DNA of 64,000 nt from Mycolicibacterium sp. CBMA 226. GTDB taxonomy: Bacteria; Actinomycetota; Actinomycetes; Mycobacteriales; Mycobacteriaceae. Shown here piece after piece: positions 15,963 to 24,635 of the stretch (within the stretch, counting starts at the first letter, position 1; every line of letters begins with the position of its first letter). Under the pieces are notes generated by a model, which was given only the letters and a program-made list of their open reading frames with translations, ran no database searches and had not been told where the DNA came from. The stretch covers positions 124,001 through 188,000 of the forward strand of contig NZ_VTGY01000013.1 in the NCBI RefSeq assembly GCF_009729075.1. Reading direction: 5' to 3'. Position numbers and translations under genes: made by a program.

Positions 15963-16934
15963 ATGGCCCTGCACACCCTGCTCACCGAGCTGTTCGGCAT
16001 CGAGCACCCGATCGTTCTGGCCCCGATGGGCGACGTTTCCGGTGGCCGGCTGGCAGCTGCGGTGTCCGAGGGCGGCGGGCTGGGCCTCATCGGGGGCGGC
16101 CGCGGCGACCTGACAATGCTCGCCACCGAATGCCAGTTGGCCAGGCAGGGCACCGAAAAGCCCTGGGGCGTCGGCCTGCTCACCTGGGCGGTGAATCAGG
16201 AGATCATCGATTGGGCCATAGCGCAGCAGCCCGCTGCCATCATCTTGTCGTTCGGTGACCCGGCCCCGTTCGCCAAGGCCATTGGCGACGCGAAAATCCC
16301 GCTGCTGGCCCAGGTCCACAGCCTCGACGAGGCGAAGCAGGCCCTCGACGCAGGGGTCCACGTCCTGGTGGCGCAGGGCCGAGAGGCCGGTGGCCACCAT
16401 GGTGGCCGGTCGACGCTGCCATTCGTCCCCGCCGTCGTCGACCTGGCGCACGACACCCCGGTGCTGGCGGCCGGCGGCATCGGTGACGGCCGCGGCCTCG
16501 CCGCCGCGTTGGCTCTCGGCGCCGCCGGTGCCATGATCGGCACCCGCTTCGAAGCCACTCACGAATCGCTGCTCAGCGCCGCCGAGTCGAAGGTCATGCT
16601 CAAGGCCACAGCCGAGGACACCACCACCGGCCGCGCCATCGACATCGCCGCCCGGCCACTCAAGACGCGTTGGCCGGCCCGGTATCCGGCGCGAACCTTG
16701 CGCAGTGCGTTCACCGACGAGTGGCAGAACCGGGACGCCGAGCTCGACGCAGACCCCAAGGCGCAGCGGGAGTTCCGTGACCGAGTGGCCAAATCGGACC
16801 TGGACTATGTGCCGATCTGGGCCGGCGAGGCCATCGACCTGATCGACGAACTCGAACTGGCGGCTCCCCTGGTCCAGAAGATCGCCCACGATGCCGAACA
16901 AGCCCTCACTCGAGCTACTGCGTACATCCGCTGA
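15963..16934 (+). CDS. Nitronate monooxygenase family (2-nitropropane dioxygenase-like) flavoprotein
   Basis: A 323-residue FMN TIM-barrel protein. [27 protein letters not shown] is the N-terminal FMN-binding stretch in spirit (shown as its parts APMGDVSGG and GGLGLIGGG), [13 protein letters not shown] is the conserved NMO loop with the histidine that acts as base, and [19 protein letters not shown] the phosphate-binding segment. The family oxidises alkyl nitronates such as propionate 3-nitronate using O2. It lies divergent from the MerR-peroxiredoxin gene across a 220-base region and overlaps nei by one base (TGATG), so nei is probably cotranscribed with it. An oxidative-stress link between the three genes is only a suggestion. 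Confidence 0.85.
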   Translation: MALHTLLTELFGIEHPIVLAPMGDVSGGRLAAAVSEGGGLGLIGGGRGDLTMLATECQLARQGTEKPWGVGLLTWAVNQEIIDWAIAQQPAAIILSFGDPAPFAKAIGDAKIPLLAQVHSLDEAKQALDAGVHVLVAQGREAGGHHGGRSTLPFVPAVVDLAHDTPVLAAGGIGDGRGLAAALALGAAGAMIGTRFEATHESLLSAAESKVMLKATAEDTTTGRAIDIAARPLKTRWPARYPARTLRSAFTDEWQNRDAELDADPKAQREFRDRVAKSDLDYVPIWAGEAIDLIDELELAAPLVQKIAHDAEQALTRATAYIR

Positions 16935-17734
16935 TGCCCGAAGGTGACACCGTCTGGCACACCGCAGCCGTCCTCCGCGAGGCGCTGCAGGGAAAGACGC
17001 TGACGCGCTGCGACATTCGCGTGCCGAAGTTCGCCACGGTGGACCTCACCGGTCAGATGGTCGACGAGGTGCTCAGCCGCGGCAAGCACCTGTTCATCCG
17101 CACCGCCGAGGCCAGCATTCACTCCCATTTGAAGATGGAAGGCAAGTGGCAGGTCAACACCAGACCCCGCAGACCTGACCACAAGACCAGAATCATCTTG
17201 GAAGCAGGCGATATTCAAGCGGTGGGCACTGAGCTCGGCACACTGGACATCCTCCGGCGCGACCACGACCAGGAACCCGTCAAGCACCTCGGACCGGATC
17301 TCCTCGGCCCGGACTGGGATCCACACACCGCCGCAGCCAATCTCACACGGGATCCCGACCGGCCACTGCACCAAGCGCTACTCGACCAACGCAACCTTGC
17401 GGGCGTCGGCAACGTCTACGCCAATGAACTCTGCTTCATCGTCGGCCGCCGCCCGACGGCCCCGGTCAGCACAGTGAAAGACCCGCTGCGGCTGGCGCAG
17501 CGGGCCCGGGACATGTTGTGGCTGAACAGAAACAGATGGAGCAGGACTACAACGGGTGATACCCGACCCGGCCGTCAACTCTGGGTGTACGGCCGGGCCG
17601 GGCAGGCGTGTCGCAGGTGCGGGACACTGATCGAATCAGCCGACCGAGACCGGCACGTGAACCTCGACGTCTTCGACGACCTCAACAACCTCACTGACCG
17701 GATCACCTTCTGGTGCCGGCTTTGTCAGCCATGA
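16934..17734 (+). CDS. nei: Fpg/Nei-family DNA glycosylase with extended zinc finger
   Basis: A 266-residue bifunctional glycosylase/AP lyase that removes oxidised pyrimidines. P2 and E3 of [11 protein letters not shown] are the catalytic N-terminus, K51 (GKHLF) and SHLKMEG belong to the active site, and the helix-two-turn-helix and zinc finger close the protein. The zinc ligands are C226, C229, C261 and C264 (ACRRC and WCRLC). The gap between the cysteine pairs is 31 residues, about twice the usual. The extra residues start where the gene runs into the 3' end of the convergent desaturase gene: the last 99 bases are shared. Positional equivalent of Rv3297 (nei2). Confidence 0.88.
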   Translation: MPEGDTVWHTAAVLREALQGKTLTRCDIRVPKFATVDLTGQMVDEVLSRGKHLFIRTAEASIHSHLKMEGKWQVNTRPRRPDHKTRIILEAGDIQAVGTELGTLDILRRDHDQEPVKHLGPDLLGPDWDPHTAAANLTRDPDRPLHQALLDQRNLAGVGNVYANELCFIVGRRPTAPVSTVKDPLRLAQRARDMLWLNRNRWSRTTTGDTRPGRQLWVYGRAGQACRRCGTLIESADRDRHVNLDVFDDLNNLTDRITFWCRLCQP

Positions 17735-18781
17735 GTCCGGCAGAGCCAGGCGGCAGATCTTCTTGACCACCGAGAAGAACTGCTTGTGGATCGGCCCGCT
17801 GTTGTAAGGCAGGTCGTACTTCTCGCAGAGCGCCTTGACCTCCGGCGAGATTTCCGCGTAGCGGTGCGCCGGGATGTCGGGGAACAGGTGATGCTCGATC
17901 TGGAACGACAGGTTGCCGCTGAAGATGTGGAACCACTTGCCGCCGGTCAGGTTTGCCGAACCCAGGAGCTGACGGTAGTACCACTGCCCGCGCGTCTCGC
18001 TCTTGGTTTCCTCGACGGTGAACTCGTGCGTGCCCTCGGGGAAGTGACCGCAGAAGATGATGGTGTAGGACCACACGTTGCGCATCAGGTTGGCGGTCAT
18101 GTTGCCGGCGAACACGAACGGCAGGAACGGCCCGGCCAGCAGCGGGAACGCCACGTAGTCCTTGACGGTCTGCTTGCGAACCTTGGCCCACATCTCGCGC
18201 AGCATGTCCTTCTTGTCCCGCAGGCGGATTTCACCGGTGCGGATGCGCTCGGCCTCGAGCTCGTGCAGCGCGACGCCGTACTGGAAGAACACCATCAGCA
18301 GGAAGGCGTAGACCGGGTTGCCCAGGAAGTACGGGCTCCACTTCTGGTCCTCGCTCATCCGCAGGATGCCGTAGCCGATGTCACGGTCCATGTCGACGAT
18401 GTTGGTGTAGGTGTGGTGCATGTAGTTGTGCGAGTGCCGCCACTGGTTGGACGGGCAGGCCGAATCCCATTCGAAGTTCTGGCCGCGCAGCGCCGGGTCG
18501 CCCATCCAGTCGTACTGGCCGTGCATGACGTTGTGGCCGATCTCCATGTTGTCGAGGATTTTCGACAGGCCGAGCATCACGGTGCCGATGGGCCAGGCCG
18601 GCGGCAGGAACAGCAGGGCGCGGCCACCGACCTCGAGCTTGCGCTGCATGGCGATGATGTTGCGGATGTAGTCGGAGTCGCGGTCGCCGAGGTCGGCGAG
18701 GTGGCGTTCGCGGATGGTGTCGAGCGCGCGGCCGAATTCGTCGAACTGCTCGGGGGTCATCGGGGCGGGACGTTGAGCCAT
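17636..18781 (-). CDS. Membrane acyl-CoA desaturase, DesA3-like
   Basis: A 381-residue membrane di-iron fatty-acid desaturase. All three histidine boxes are present: [17 protein letters not shown] and [11 protein letters not shown]. Hydrophobic stretches near residues 55-75 and 160-185 and around the third quarter give the usual membrane hairpins. In M. tuberculosis DesA3 with its reductase Rv3230c makes oleic acid from stearoyl-CoA; this protein is the same kind but ends in a different, acidic tail ([15 protein letters not shown]). The start is [13 protein letters not shown], with AGGAGACGA upstream; longer in-frame sequence is arginine-rich and comes from the reductase gene region. It is read after the reductase gene, 35 bases downstream. 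Its last 32 codons overlap nei. Confidence 0.88.
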   Translation of the reverse strand: MAQRPAPMTPEQFDEFGRALDTIRERHLADLGDRDSDYIRNIIAMQRKLEVGGRALLFLPPAWPIGTVMLGLSKILDNMEIGHNVMHGQYDWMGDPALRGQNFEWDSACPSNQWRHSHNYMHHTYTNIVDMDRDIGYGILRMSEDQKWSPYFLGNPVYAFLLMVFFQYGVALHELEAERIRTGEIRLRDKKDMLREMWAKVRKQTVKDYVAFPLLAGPFLPFVFAGNMTANLMRNVWSYTIIFCGHFPEGTHEFTVEETKSETRGQWYYRQLLGSANLTGGKWFHIFSGNLSFQIEHHLFPDIPAHRYAEISPEVKALCEKYDLPYNSGPIHKQFFSVVKKICRLALPDSWLTKPAPEGDPVSEVVEVVEDVEVHVPVSVG

Positions 18782-18816
18782 GGTTCGTCTCCTTTGTGTG
18801 TGGGCTGGTCGGTGGT

Positions 18817-19869
18817 CTAGAGGTCGATCTGGACGTCGCCGCACGGGGCGGTCACGCAGATTTCGATGTTTTCGTCGGGAGCGGTCGAGACCGCGCCGGT
18901 GATCAGGTTCTTCACGGGGCCGCTGATCTTCTTGCGGGTGCAGGTGTGGCAGATGCCCATCCGGCAACCGTTGGTCGGGTTGAGCCCGGCGGCCTCGGCC
19001 TGCTCGAGGATCGAGCGGCCGTCATCAACTACTGCGACGACACTTTCGGTGAAAGCGACATTGCCGCCCGAGGCCTCGGTCGGGACCGCGATGACCGGGG
19101 GCACGAAGCTCTCGGACTGGGCCCCCGGCAGCAGGTCCTTGACCGCGTCGACCAGTGCCGGCGGGCCGCAGACGAATACCGCGTCGGGGTTGGGCATGGC
19201 GGCGGCCAGGTGATCCGGACCGAAGTGCCCGCTCAGGTCACCACGGTTCGATCGGGTGTAGCTGTGCAGCACCTTCACGCCGGGCGTCGCCGCCAGCTCG
19301 GTGGCGTACGCGGCCTCTTCGGGGTTGCGGGCGTAGTGGAGGAACGCGACCTCGCCGTCGAAGTTCTCCTCACGCAGCGTCCGAAGCATCGACAGCACCG
19401 GGGTGATGCCGCTGCCGCCGGAGACCAGGAGGATGCGGCGCGGGCGCTGCTCGGGCAGGACGAAGTCACCACCGACGGAGTCGAGGTGGACGACCATGCC
19501 GGGCTCGGCGTGCTCGAACAGGTGGGTGGAGACCAGGCCGCCGTCGTGCAGGCCGACGGTCAGCTCGATGACGGGACTGCCCTCGGAGTTGGCCGGCGAG
19601 TAGCACCGGGTGCGGCGACGGCCGTCGATCTCGACGGTGAGGTTGATGTGCTGGCCGGCGCGGAAACCCTGCCAGGCGTCATTGGGCTGCAGCGTCAGGG
19701 TGACGCTGCGCGGCGTCTGCCGACGGACCGCGACGACCTTGGCGCGGGCGTCGTTGACGGTCCAGGTGCGATCGAAAACCTCGGTGTACCGGTCCACGCC
19801 ATGCGGGCCGGTGAGGATGCCAACCAGGGCGGAGCGCCGTACTCGGCGGCTCAAAGTTTCGGTGAACAT
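18817..19869 (-). CDS. FAD/NAD(P)H ferredoxin reductase with C-terminal 2Fe-2S domain (desaturase partner)
   Basis: A 350-residue flavin-iron-sulfur reductase. Order of domains: FAD-binding beta-barrel with RCYSPANSEG (RxYS), NAD(P) domain with LLVSGGSGITPVLSML, and a plant-type 2Fe-2S domain with CRMGICHTC and a distant fourth cysteine (ICVTAPC). It matches the Rv3230c type that passes electrons from NADPH to DesA3. It is the first gene of the reductase-desaturase operon. The ATG lies within a repeat shared with the divergent TetR gene, with TTGACG, an 18-base spacer, CACTGT and 6 bases before the ATG, so a leaderless mRNA is likely. Confidence 0.87.
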   Translation of the reverse strand: MFTETLSRRVRRSALVGILTGPHGVDRYTEVFDRTWTVNDARAKVVAVRRQTPRSVTLTLQPNDAWQGFRAGQHINLTVEIDGRRRTRCYSPANSEGSPVIELTVGLHDGGLVSTHLFEHAEPGMVVHLDSVGGDFVLPEQRPRRILLVSGGSGITPVLSMLRTLREENFDGEVAFLHYARNPEEAAYATELAATPGVKVLHSYTRSNRGDLSGHFGPDHLAAAMPNPDAVFVCGPPALVDAVKDLLPGAQSESFVPPVIAVPTEASGGNVAFTESVVAVVDDGRSILEQAEAAGLNPTNGCRMGICHTCTRKKISGPVKNLITGAVSTAPDENIEICVTAPCGDVQIDL

Positions 19870-19877
19870 ATGTACAC
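19862..19877. promoter_or_regulatory. TetR-type operator copy 1, over the reductase start
   Basis: GTGAACATATGTACAC, a 16-base dyad with a single mismatched pair. It covers the ATG and the -10 region of the reductase-desaturase operon. The first 14 bases recur at 19940 and, with two changes, at 20015. Confidence 0.6.
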
Positions 19878-19939
19878 AGTGACCGACTTCAACCGTTCGC
19901 GTCAAGACTTAAACCGCAGGTTGTTGCTGGGATCACACC

Positions 19940-19955
19940 GTGAACATACGTACTA
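19940..19955. promoter_or_regulatory. TetR-type operator copy 2, mid-intergenic
   Basis: GTGAACATACGTACTA; its first 14 bases differ from copy 1 by one base. It is 78 bases from copy 1 and 75 from copy 3. It could be read as a GTG start for a longer TetR protein, but the added residues are not domain-like. Confidence 0.55.
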
Positions 19956-20001
19956 GTAACTCAAGCACATCTGTATCTATCTGCGGTTTCGTCGCGCTGT
20001 G

Positions 20002-20028
20002 TAAACTTTGTTCGGTGAACAGTCGTAC
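20002..20028 (+). promoter_or_regulatory. TetR gene leaderless promoter with operator copy 3
   Basis: The -10 hexamer TAAACT (20002-20007) is followed by 7 bases and the GTG start. The operator-like GTGAACAGTCGTAC (20015-20028) begins at that GTG. Repressor bound here would sit on the transcription start, consistent with self-repression. Confidence 0.5.
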
Positions 20029-20695
20029 CCCTGGTTCACGCGACCGGAGGTCCAGCCGCTCATCAAGCTCCCGCGTCCAGGACACCCTCTCGCGCGAAGA
20101 GCGCAAGGAAGCCACTCGCCGCGCGATCATCGCGGCCGCCCTCAAGCTGCTCGACGAGGACAGTTTCAGCGCGCTCAGCCTGCGTGAGGTCACCCGCGAG
20201 GCCGGCATCGTGCCTGCGGCCTTCTATCGGCATTTCGAAACCATGGATGCCCTCGGCCTGGTGCTCATCGATGAGTCGTTCCGGGCCCTGCGGGAGATGC
20301 TCCGCGGTGCCCGCGCGGGCCAACTCGACCCCAAACGCATCATCGATTCCTCCGTCGACATCCTGTTCAACAGCGTCGCTGGGCGACCCGAGCACTGGCG
20401 GTTCATCAGTCGTGAACGCAACAGCGGCGTCACCGCGCTGCGCTACGCGATCCGCACGGAAATCCGCTTGATCACCTCCGAGCTCGCGATCGACCTGGGC
20501 CGACTGCCCGGGCTCACCACCTGGAGCGCCGAGGACCTGAACATCGTGGCCGGGCTGTTCGTCAACACGATGATGACCACCGCCGAATCGATCGACGACG
20601 CCAATGACGCCAAGGCACTCGACGACGTCAAGCGGACCGCCCGCAAGCAGCTGCGCATGATCGCGGTCGGTGTGGCGGGCTGGCACGGCGGCTAA
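20015..20695 (+). CDS. TetR regulator of the FabR/DesT type
   Basis: A 226-residue TetR-family repressor. After a basic serine-rich arm (RDRRSSRSSSSR), the DNA-binding domain spans about residues 27-75 (REERKEATRRAIIAAALKLL, then SLREVTREAGIVPAAFYRHF). The ligand domain contains HWRFISRERNSGVTALRYAIRTEI, which resembles the RExxGGSxxLRxAIxxE region of FabR and DesT, regulators of unsaturated fatty-acid synthesis that bind acyl-CoA. It lies divergent to the reductase-desaturase operon across 145 bases that hold three copies of one operator-like sequence. Sensing saturated versus unsaturated acyl-CoA and controlling the desaturase is therefore the likely job. Confidence 0.85.
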   Translation: MNSRTPGSRDRRSSRSSSSRVQDTLSREERKEATRRAIIAAALKLLDEDSFSALSLREVTREAGIVPAAFYRHFETMDALGLVLIDESFRALREMLRGARAGQLDPKRIIDSSVDILFNSVAGRPEHWRFISRERNSGVTALRYAIRTEIRLITSELAIDLGRLPGLTTWSAEDLNIVAGLFVNTMMTTAESIDDANDAKALDDVKRTARKQLRMIAVGVAGWHGG

Positions 20696-20697
20696 CG

Positions 20698-21144
20698 TCA
20701 GGCCACCAGCGCCGGGCTGGTGGGCACGCGGTTCTTCAGTCGCGCGACGCGGTGCAGCTGTCCGAAGATGTTCATCGACGTCAACATCGGGATGCCGCCG
20801 ACAAAAGTGCGGAACGAGGGGTGACCGCCGTGCACCTGCAGCTCGTACATGCAACCGACCACATAGAAGAAACCCATGCTGAACAGGACGGCGGGTATCG
20901 CGTAGGCGAGCGGCGAGCCGGCTTCGGACACCAGTTCGTTCGCGTAGTCGATCTCCTCCTGCGACATGGGTTCGCCTTTACGGACTTTGACCAACACCGC
21001 CTTGTGGGCACCCACCTGTTCGCCCAACGCGGCGGGCGGGCGTCGTTCCAGCCCGCGGATGTACACAAACACGCACGCGACGAACGTCAGCGCCATCAAA
21101 CCGGCGAGGACCGTCAGACCGCCCCACAGCTCAATGCCCTTCAT
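20698..21144 (-). CDS. Two-helix membrane protein, third gene of an mmpS-mmpL operon
   Basis: A 148-residue protein with hydrophobic spans at about residues 6-29 and 83-100, a charged middle part (KVRKGEPMSQEEIDYANELV) and a basic C-terminal tail (GQLHRVARLKNRVP). No family was recognised. It begins 12 bases after the end of mmpL on the same strand, so it is almost certainly cotranscribed with mmpS-mmpL and may be an accessory part of that transporter, although this is by context only. The 3' end meets the TetR gene tail-to-tail with two bases between. Confidence 0.72.
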   Translation of the reverse strand: MKGIELWGGLTVLAGLMALTFVACVFVYIRGLERRPPAALGEQVGAHKAVLVKVRKGEPMSQEEIDYANELVSEAGSPLAYAIPAVLFSMGFFYVVGCMYELQVHGGHPSFRTFVGGIPMLTSMNIFGQLHRVARLKNRVPTSPALVA

Positions 21145-21156
21145 GCGTCTCCTCCA

Positions 21157-24051
21157 TCACTTCGACGAATGGGCACCCGAGCCCGTGACGGCAGGATCAC
21201 CGTCTTCCCACAGCAGCAGCTGACGCACCGAGGCACGGGACCCGTACGGCTGCAGCATCTGACTGGCCGGGCGGGGCCGCACCTTCAACGGCCACCAGAA
21301 CCACCGCCCGAGCAGCACGGCGATGGCCGGCGTCATGAACGACCGCACGATCAACGTGTCGAACAGCAGGCCGAGGGCGATCGTCGTACCGATCTGACCG
21401 AGGACCCGCAGGTCGGCGAACACGAAGGACGCCATGGTCGCGGCGAACACCAGACCGGCTGAGGTCACCACCGCACCCGAGCCGGCCATCGCCCGGATGA
21501 TGCCCGTGTTGATGCCGGCGTGGATCTCTTCTTTGAACCGCGAGATGAGCAGCAAGTTGTAGTCCGAACCCACCGCCAGCAGCAGGATGACGGCCAGCGC
21601 CAACACAATCCAGTACAGGTCGATGCCGAAGATGTCCTGCCAGATGAGCACAGACAGCCCGAACGAGGCGCCCAGCGACAGGGCCACGGTACCCACGATG
21701 ACCAGGGCCGCGACGATGCTCCGGGTGATGAACATCATCACCAGCAGAATCAGGCTCAGTGCGGCGATGCCGGCGATCATCAGGTCGTACTTCGCGCCCT
21801 CCTGGATGTCCTTGTAGGTGGCCGCGGTACCGGCGAGATAGATTTTCGATCCGCCCAGCGGCGTGCCCTTCACGGCCTGTTGTGCGGCGTGCCTGATGGC
21901 GGCGATGTGCGAAATGCCTTCCGGCGTAGCGGGATCACCGTCGTGCGTGATGATCATGCGGGCGGCCTTGCCGTCCGGTGACATGAACAACTTCATGCCG
22001 CGCTGGAATTCGGGGTTGGTGAACGCCTCCGGCGGCAGATAGAACGAGTCATCGGTCTTCGATGCGTCGTACGCCTGGCCCAACGCGGTGGCGTTCTGCA
22101 GCGATGCGGCGGCCTGGTCGTTGAGACCTGAGTTCGTGGCGTAGTTCGTCATCGTCAGTTCGCGGTTGGTCTGTTGGCTCTCGATCTGCGGCGGGATCAA
22201 CGCAAGCAGTTTCGGCTGCAGCGCATCGAGTTTCGCGATGCTCCCGGCTACATCGCCCAGCTGATCGGTCAGGTCGTCGATGCCGTCGAGTGCGTCGAAG
22301 ACGGACCGCAGCGCCGCGCAGATCGGGATGTCGTAGCAGTGCGGCTCCCAGTAGAAGTAGTTGCGCAGCGGCCGGAAGAAGTCGTCGAAGTTGGCGATCT
22401 TGTCGCGCAGGTCCTTGGCCGTCGCGACCGTCTGCTGAAACGCCTGGGCCTGCTCGTGGGTGATGCCACTGGACTGCTGCTGCAACGAATACTGTTGGCG
22501 CAGAATGTCGATCGACTTGTTGATCACATCGACCTGCTTGAGCAGGTCGGCGCTGCGCGCCTGCTGGAAGGGCAGGTTGTTGATCTGCCCCGAGTTCCCG
22601 GCGCTGATCAGGAACGGGATCGACGAGTGGTCCAGCGGCGTCCCAAGCGGCCGGGTGATCGACTGCACCTGCGCGATGCCGTCGGTGTGGAAAACCGCTT
22701 TGGCGACGCGCTCCAACAGGATCATGTCGGTGGAATTCCGCAGATCGTGGTCGGCTTGGATCATCAGCAACTCGGGATTGAGCCGGGCCTGCGAGAAGTG
22801 TCGTTCGGCGGCGGCGTAGCCGATGTTGGCCGGAGCGTTGGCGGGCATGTACGGGCGGGTGTCATAGCTCGTCTTGTACCCGGGTAGGGCGATCAGTCCG
22901 ATGAGGGCCACCGCGACGGTCACCACGAGGATCGGGCCGGGCCACCGCACGATGGCGGTACCGATGCGCCGCCAACCTTGGGTCTGCAGCTTGCGCACAG
23001 GTTCGAAGAGCCCGAAGTGGCGGCCGATGCACAGCAGCGCGGGCGCGAGCGTCAACGCGGCGACGACGGCGACGAGAACACCTGTGCCGGCGGGGATGCC
23101 GAGGCTCTGGAAATACGGCAGTCGGGTGAACGTCAGGCAGAACACCGCGCCGGCGATGGTGAGGCCCGATCCCAGGATGATGTGTGACGTCCCGTGATAC
23201 ATGGTGTTGTACGCCGTGACGCGATCCTGCCCGGCGTATCTGGCTTCGTGGAACCGGCCGAGAATGAATATCGCGTAGTCGGTGCCCGCGGCAATGACCA
23301 AGAGCGTCAACAGGTTTGTCGAGTATGTCGACAGCTCGATGATGCCGGCGTTGGCCAGGGATGCGACGACGCCGCGCGACGCCGTCAGCTCCATCATCAC
23401 CGTGAAGATCACCATGATCACCGTGGTGAACCGGCGATAGAGCGAGAACAGCATCACCATGATGACGCCGATGGTGATCAGGGTGGTCTTGAGCGTGCCG
23501 TGGCGGCCGACCTCGAACTGGTCGGTGATGAGCGGTGCGGCGCCCGTGAGATACACCTTCAAACCTGATGGCGGCGGTGTGTTCTCGATGATCTTGCGAA
23601 CGGAGTCGACGGACTCGTTGGCCAGCGACTCACCCTGGTTGCCGGCGAGGTAGACCTGCACCAGCGCGGCCTTGCCGTCGGCGCTCTGCGATCCGGCTGC
23701 CGTCAGTGGGTCGCCCCAGAAATTCTGTACGTGCTGGACGTGTTTGGTGTCGGCGGTGAGCTTGTCGATCAGGCCGTCGTAGTAGTGGTGCGCGGCAGCT
23801 CCGAGGGGCTGGTCGCCCTCGAGGACGATCATGGCCGAACTGTCGGAATCGAACTCGTGGAACACCTTGCCGATCTGCTTCGCCGCCTGCAGCGACGGCG
23901 CGTCGGTCGGGCTCAGCGACACGTTGTGGGATTCGGCGACCGTTTCCAGCTGCGGGACAAAGACATTCGTGACGACAGCCAGCGCCAGCCAGAAGAACGC
24001 GATCAGCACCGAGTATCGGCGGATGAAGTCCGGAACGCGGTTGGTGCTCAT
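21157..24051 (-). CDS. MmpL-family RND transporter
   Basis: A 964-residue MmpL protein of the MmpL4/MmpL5 type. The expected plan is visible: one N-terminal helix, a large periplasmic loop with PNAxxGY-like and GxxP motifs, helices 2-6 with TDYAIFILGRFHEARYAGQDR (GTDYAIF and RFHEAR are the conserved parts), a second periplasmic loop with YWEPHCYDIPICAALRSVFDALDG, and helices 7-12 with [16 protein letters not shown]. The D-Y pairs in GTDYAI and GSDYNL are the proton-relay residues. MmpL proteins export lipids or siderophores, and some export drugs. It overlaps mmpS by 4 bases and is followed by a small membrane protein. Substrate unknown. Confidence 0.92.
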   Translation of the reverse strand: MSTNRVPDFIRRYSVLIAFFWLALAVVTNVFVPQLETVAESHNVSLSPTDAPSLQAAKQIGKVFHEFDSDSSAMIVLEGDQPLGAAAHHYYDGLIDKLTADTKHVQHVQNFWGDPLTAAGSQSADGKAALVQVYLAGNQGESLANESVDSVRKIIENTPPPSGLKVYLTGAAPLITDQFEVGRHGTLKTTLITIGVIMVMLFSLYRRFTTVIMVIFTVMMELTASRGVVASLANAGIIELSTYSTNLLTLLVIAAGTDYAIFILGRFHEARYAGQDRVTAYNTMYHGTSHIILGSGLTIAGAVFCLTFTRLPYFQSLGIPAGTGVLVAVVAALTLAPALLCIGRHFGLFEPVRKLQTQGWRRIGTAIVRWPGPILVVTVAVALIGLIALPGYKTSYDTRPYMPANAPANIGYAAAERHFSQARLNPELLMIQADHDLRNSTDMILLERVAKAVFHTDGIAQVQSITRPLGTPLDHSSIPFLISAGNSGQINNLPFQQARSADLLKQVDVINKSIDILRQQYSLQQQSSGITHEQAQAFQQTVATAKDLRDKIANFDDFFRPLRNYFYWEPHCYDIPICAALRSVFDALDGIDDLTDQLGDVAGSIAKLDALQPKLLALIPPQIESQQTNRELTMTNYATNSGLNDQAAASLQNATALGQAYDASKTDDSFYLPPEAFTNPEFQRGMKLFMSPDGKAARMIITHDGDPATPEGISHIAAIRHAAQQAVKGTPLGGSKIYLAGTAATYKDIQEGAKYDLMIAGIAALSLILLVMMFITRSIVAALVIVGTVALSLGASFGLSVLIWQDIFGIDLYWIVLALAVILLLAVGSDYNLLLISRFKEEIHAGINTGIIRAMAGSGAVVTSAGLVFAATMASFVFADLRVLGQIGTTIALGLLFDTLIVRSFMTPAIAVLLGRWFWWPLKVRPRPASQMLQPYGSRASVRQLLLWEDGDPAVTGSGAHSSK

Positions 24052-24494
24052 CCCGATTTGTCCAAACAGTAGGTGAAGGCGTGCACAGTGTTCACCGTTC
24101 TCTCGTCCTTGACGGCGTCATCGATGGTGATGCGGCAGCCGATCGAGTCGCTGTCGCCCTGGGCCTGAAGGTTGACGAACACCGCCGGCTGAGTGGTGGT
24201 CGTGTCGTAGGACCACGGCAATCGCACGGCATCGGCGCGCTGTGGTTGGGCGTTCACATCCAGATAGGTGACGGTGGCGACGGTGCCCGGCGGTCCGAAG
24301 ACCTCCATCACCACATGTTTGGGGTTGAACGGCACGATGTCGTTCACCGCACCACTCGGGGTCGACGTGACGTCGTGCGAGGCGAAGATACCGTGGATTC
24401 GGTACACCACGAACCCGGCGACCACGATCACCACGACGGCCACCACATACATCCAGTGCTGACCGAGCTGGCGTCTGATCGAAAACCGCTGCAT
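24048..24494 (-). CDS. MmpS-family membrane/periplasmic adaptor
   Basis: A 148-residue MmpS protein: a basic cytoplasmic start (RFSIRRQLGQHW), one transmembrane helix (MYVVAVVVIVVAGFVVYRI), then a beta-rich domain with NPKHVVMEVFGPPGTVATVTYLD, LPWSYDTTTT and the disulfide pair in SIGCRITIDD and FTYCLDKSG. MmpS4/S5 proteins assist their MmpL partner outside the membrane. It is the first gene of mmpS-mmpL-membrane protein, divergent from a TetR gene across 141 bases containing a long-range inverted repeat. Confidence 0.92.
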   Translation of the reverse strand: MQRFSIRRQLGQHWMYVVAVVVIVVAGFVVYRIHGIFASHDVTSTPSGAVNDIVPFNPKHVVMEVFGPPGTVATVTYLDVNAQPQRADAVRLPWSYDTTTTQPAVFVNLQAQGDSDSIGCRITIDDAVKDERTVNTVHAFTYCLDKSG

Positions 24495-24548
24495 CCGTGA
24501 CCCTTTCGCATCCGTGTGCGCGGACTCCGCGGAACGTCTTTCTAGCGT

Positions 24549-24599
24549 GGCTAATCAAGAAGGTTGACGGTATGACATTAGCCCCGCCCAGGCTATAAT
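24549..24599. promoter_or_regulatory. Divergent control region: inverted repeat and -10 box
   Basis: GGCTAAT (24549-24555) and ATTAGCC (24577-24583) are perfect inverted arms 21 bases apart. TATAAT at 24594-24599 is a consensus -10 for the TetR gene, whose ATG is 36 bases further; the best TTGACG upstream (24564-24569) is 24 bases away, too far to be its -35. The arms are well placed for control of mmpS on the other strand. Confidence 0.45.
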
Positions 24600-24635
24600 T
24601 CAACACGTAAAGAATTCTGTGAATCAGGGAGTCGA

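Noticed and set aside
19940-20014. Longer TetR protein from the GTG at 19940
   Set aside because: The 25 added residues are cysteine/serine-rich without domain likeness, and a good -10 (TAAACT) lies 7 bases before the GTG at 20015.
24564-24599. TTGACG and TATAAT as one promoter for the TetR gene
   Set aside because: The spacing is 24 bases, well over the usual 16-19; only the -10 is kept.
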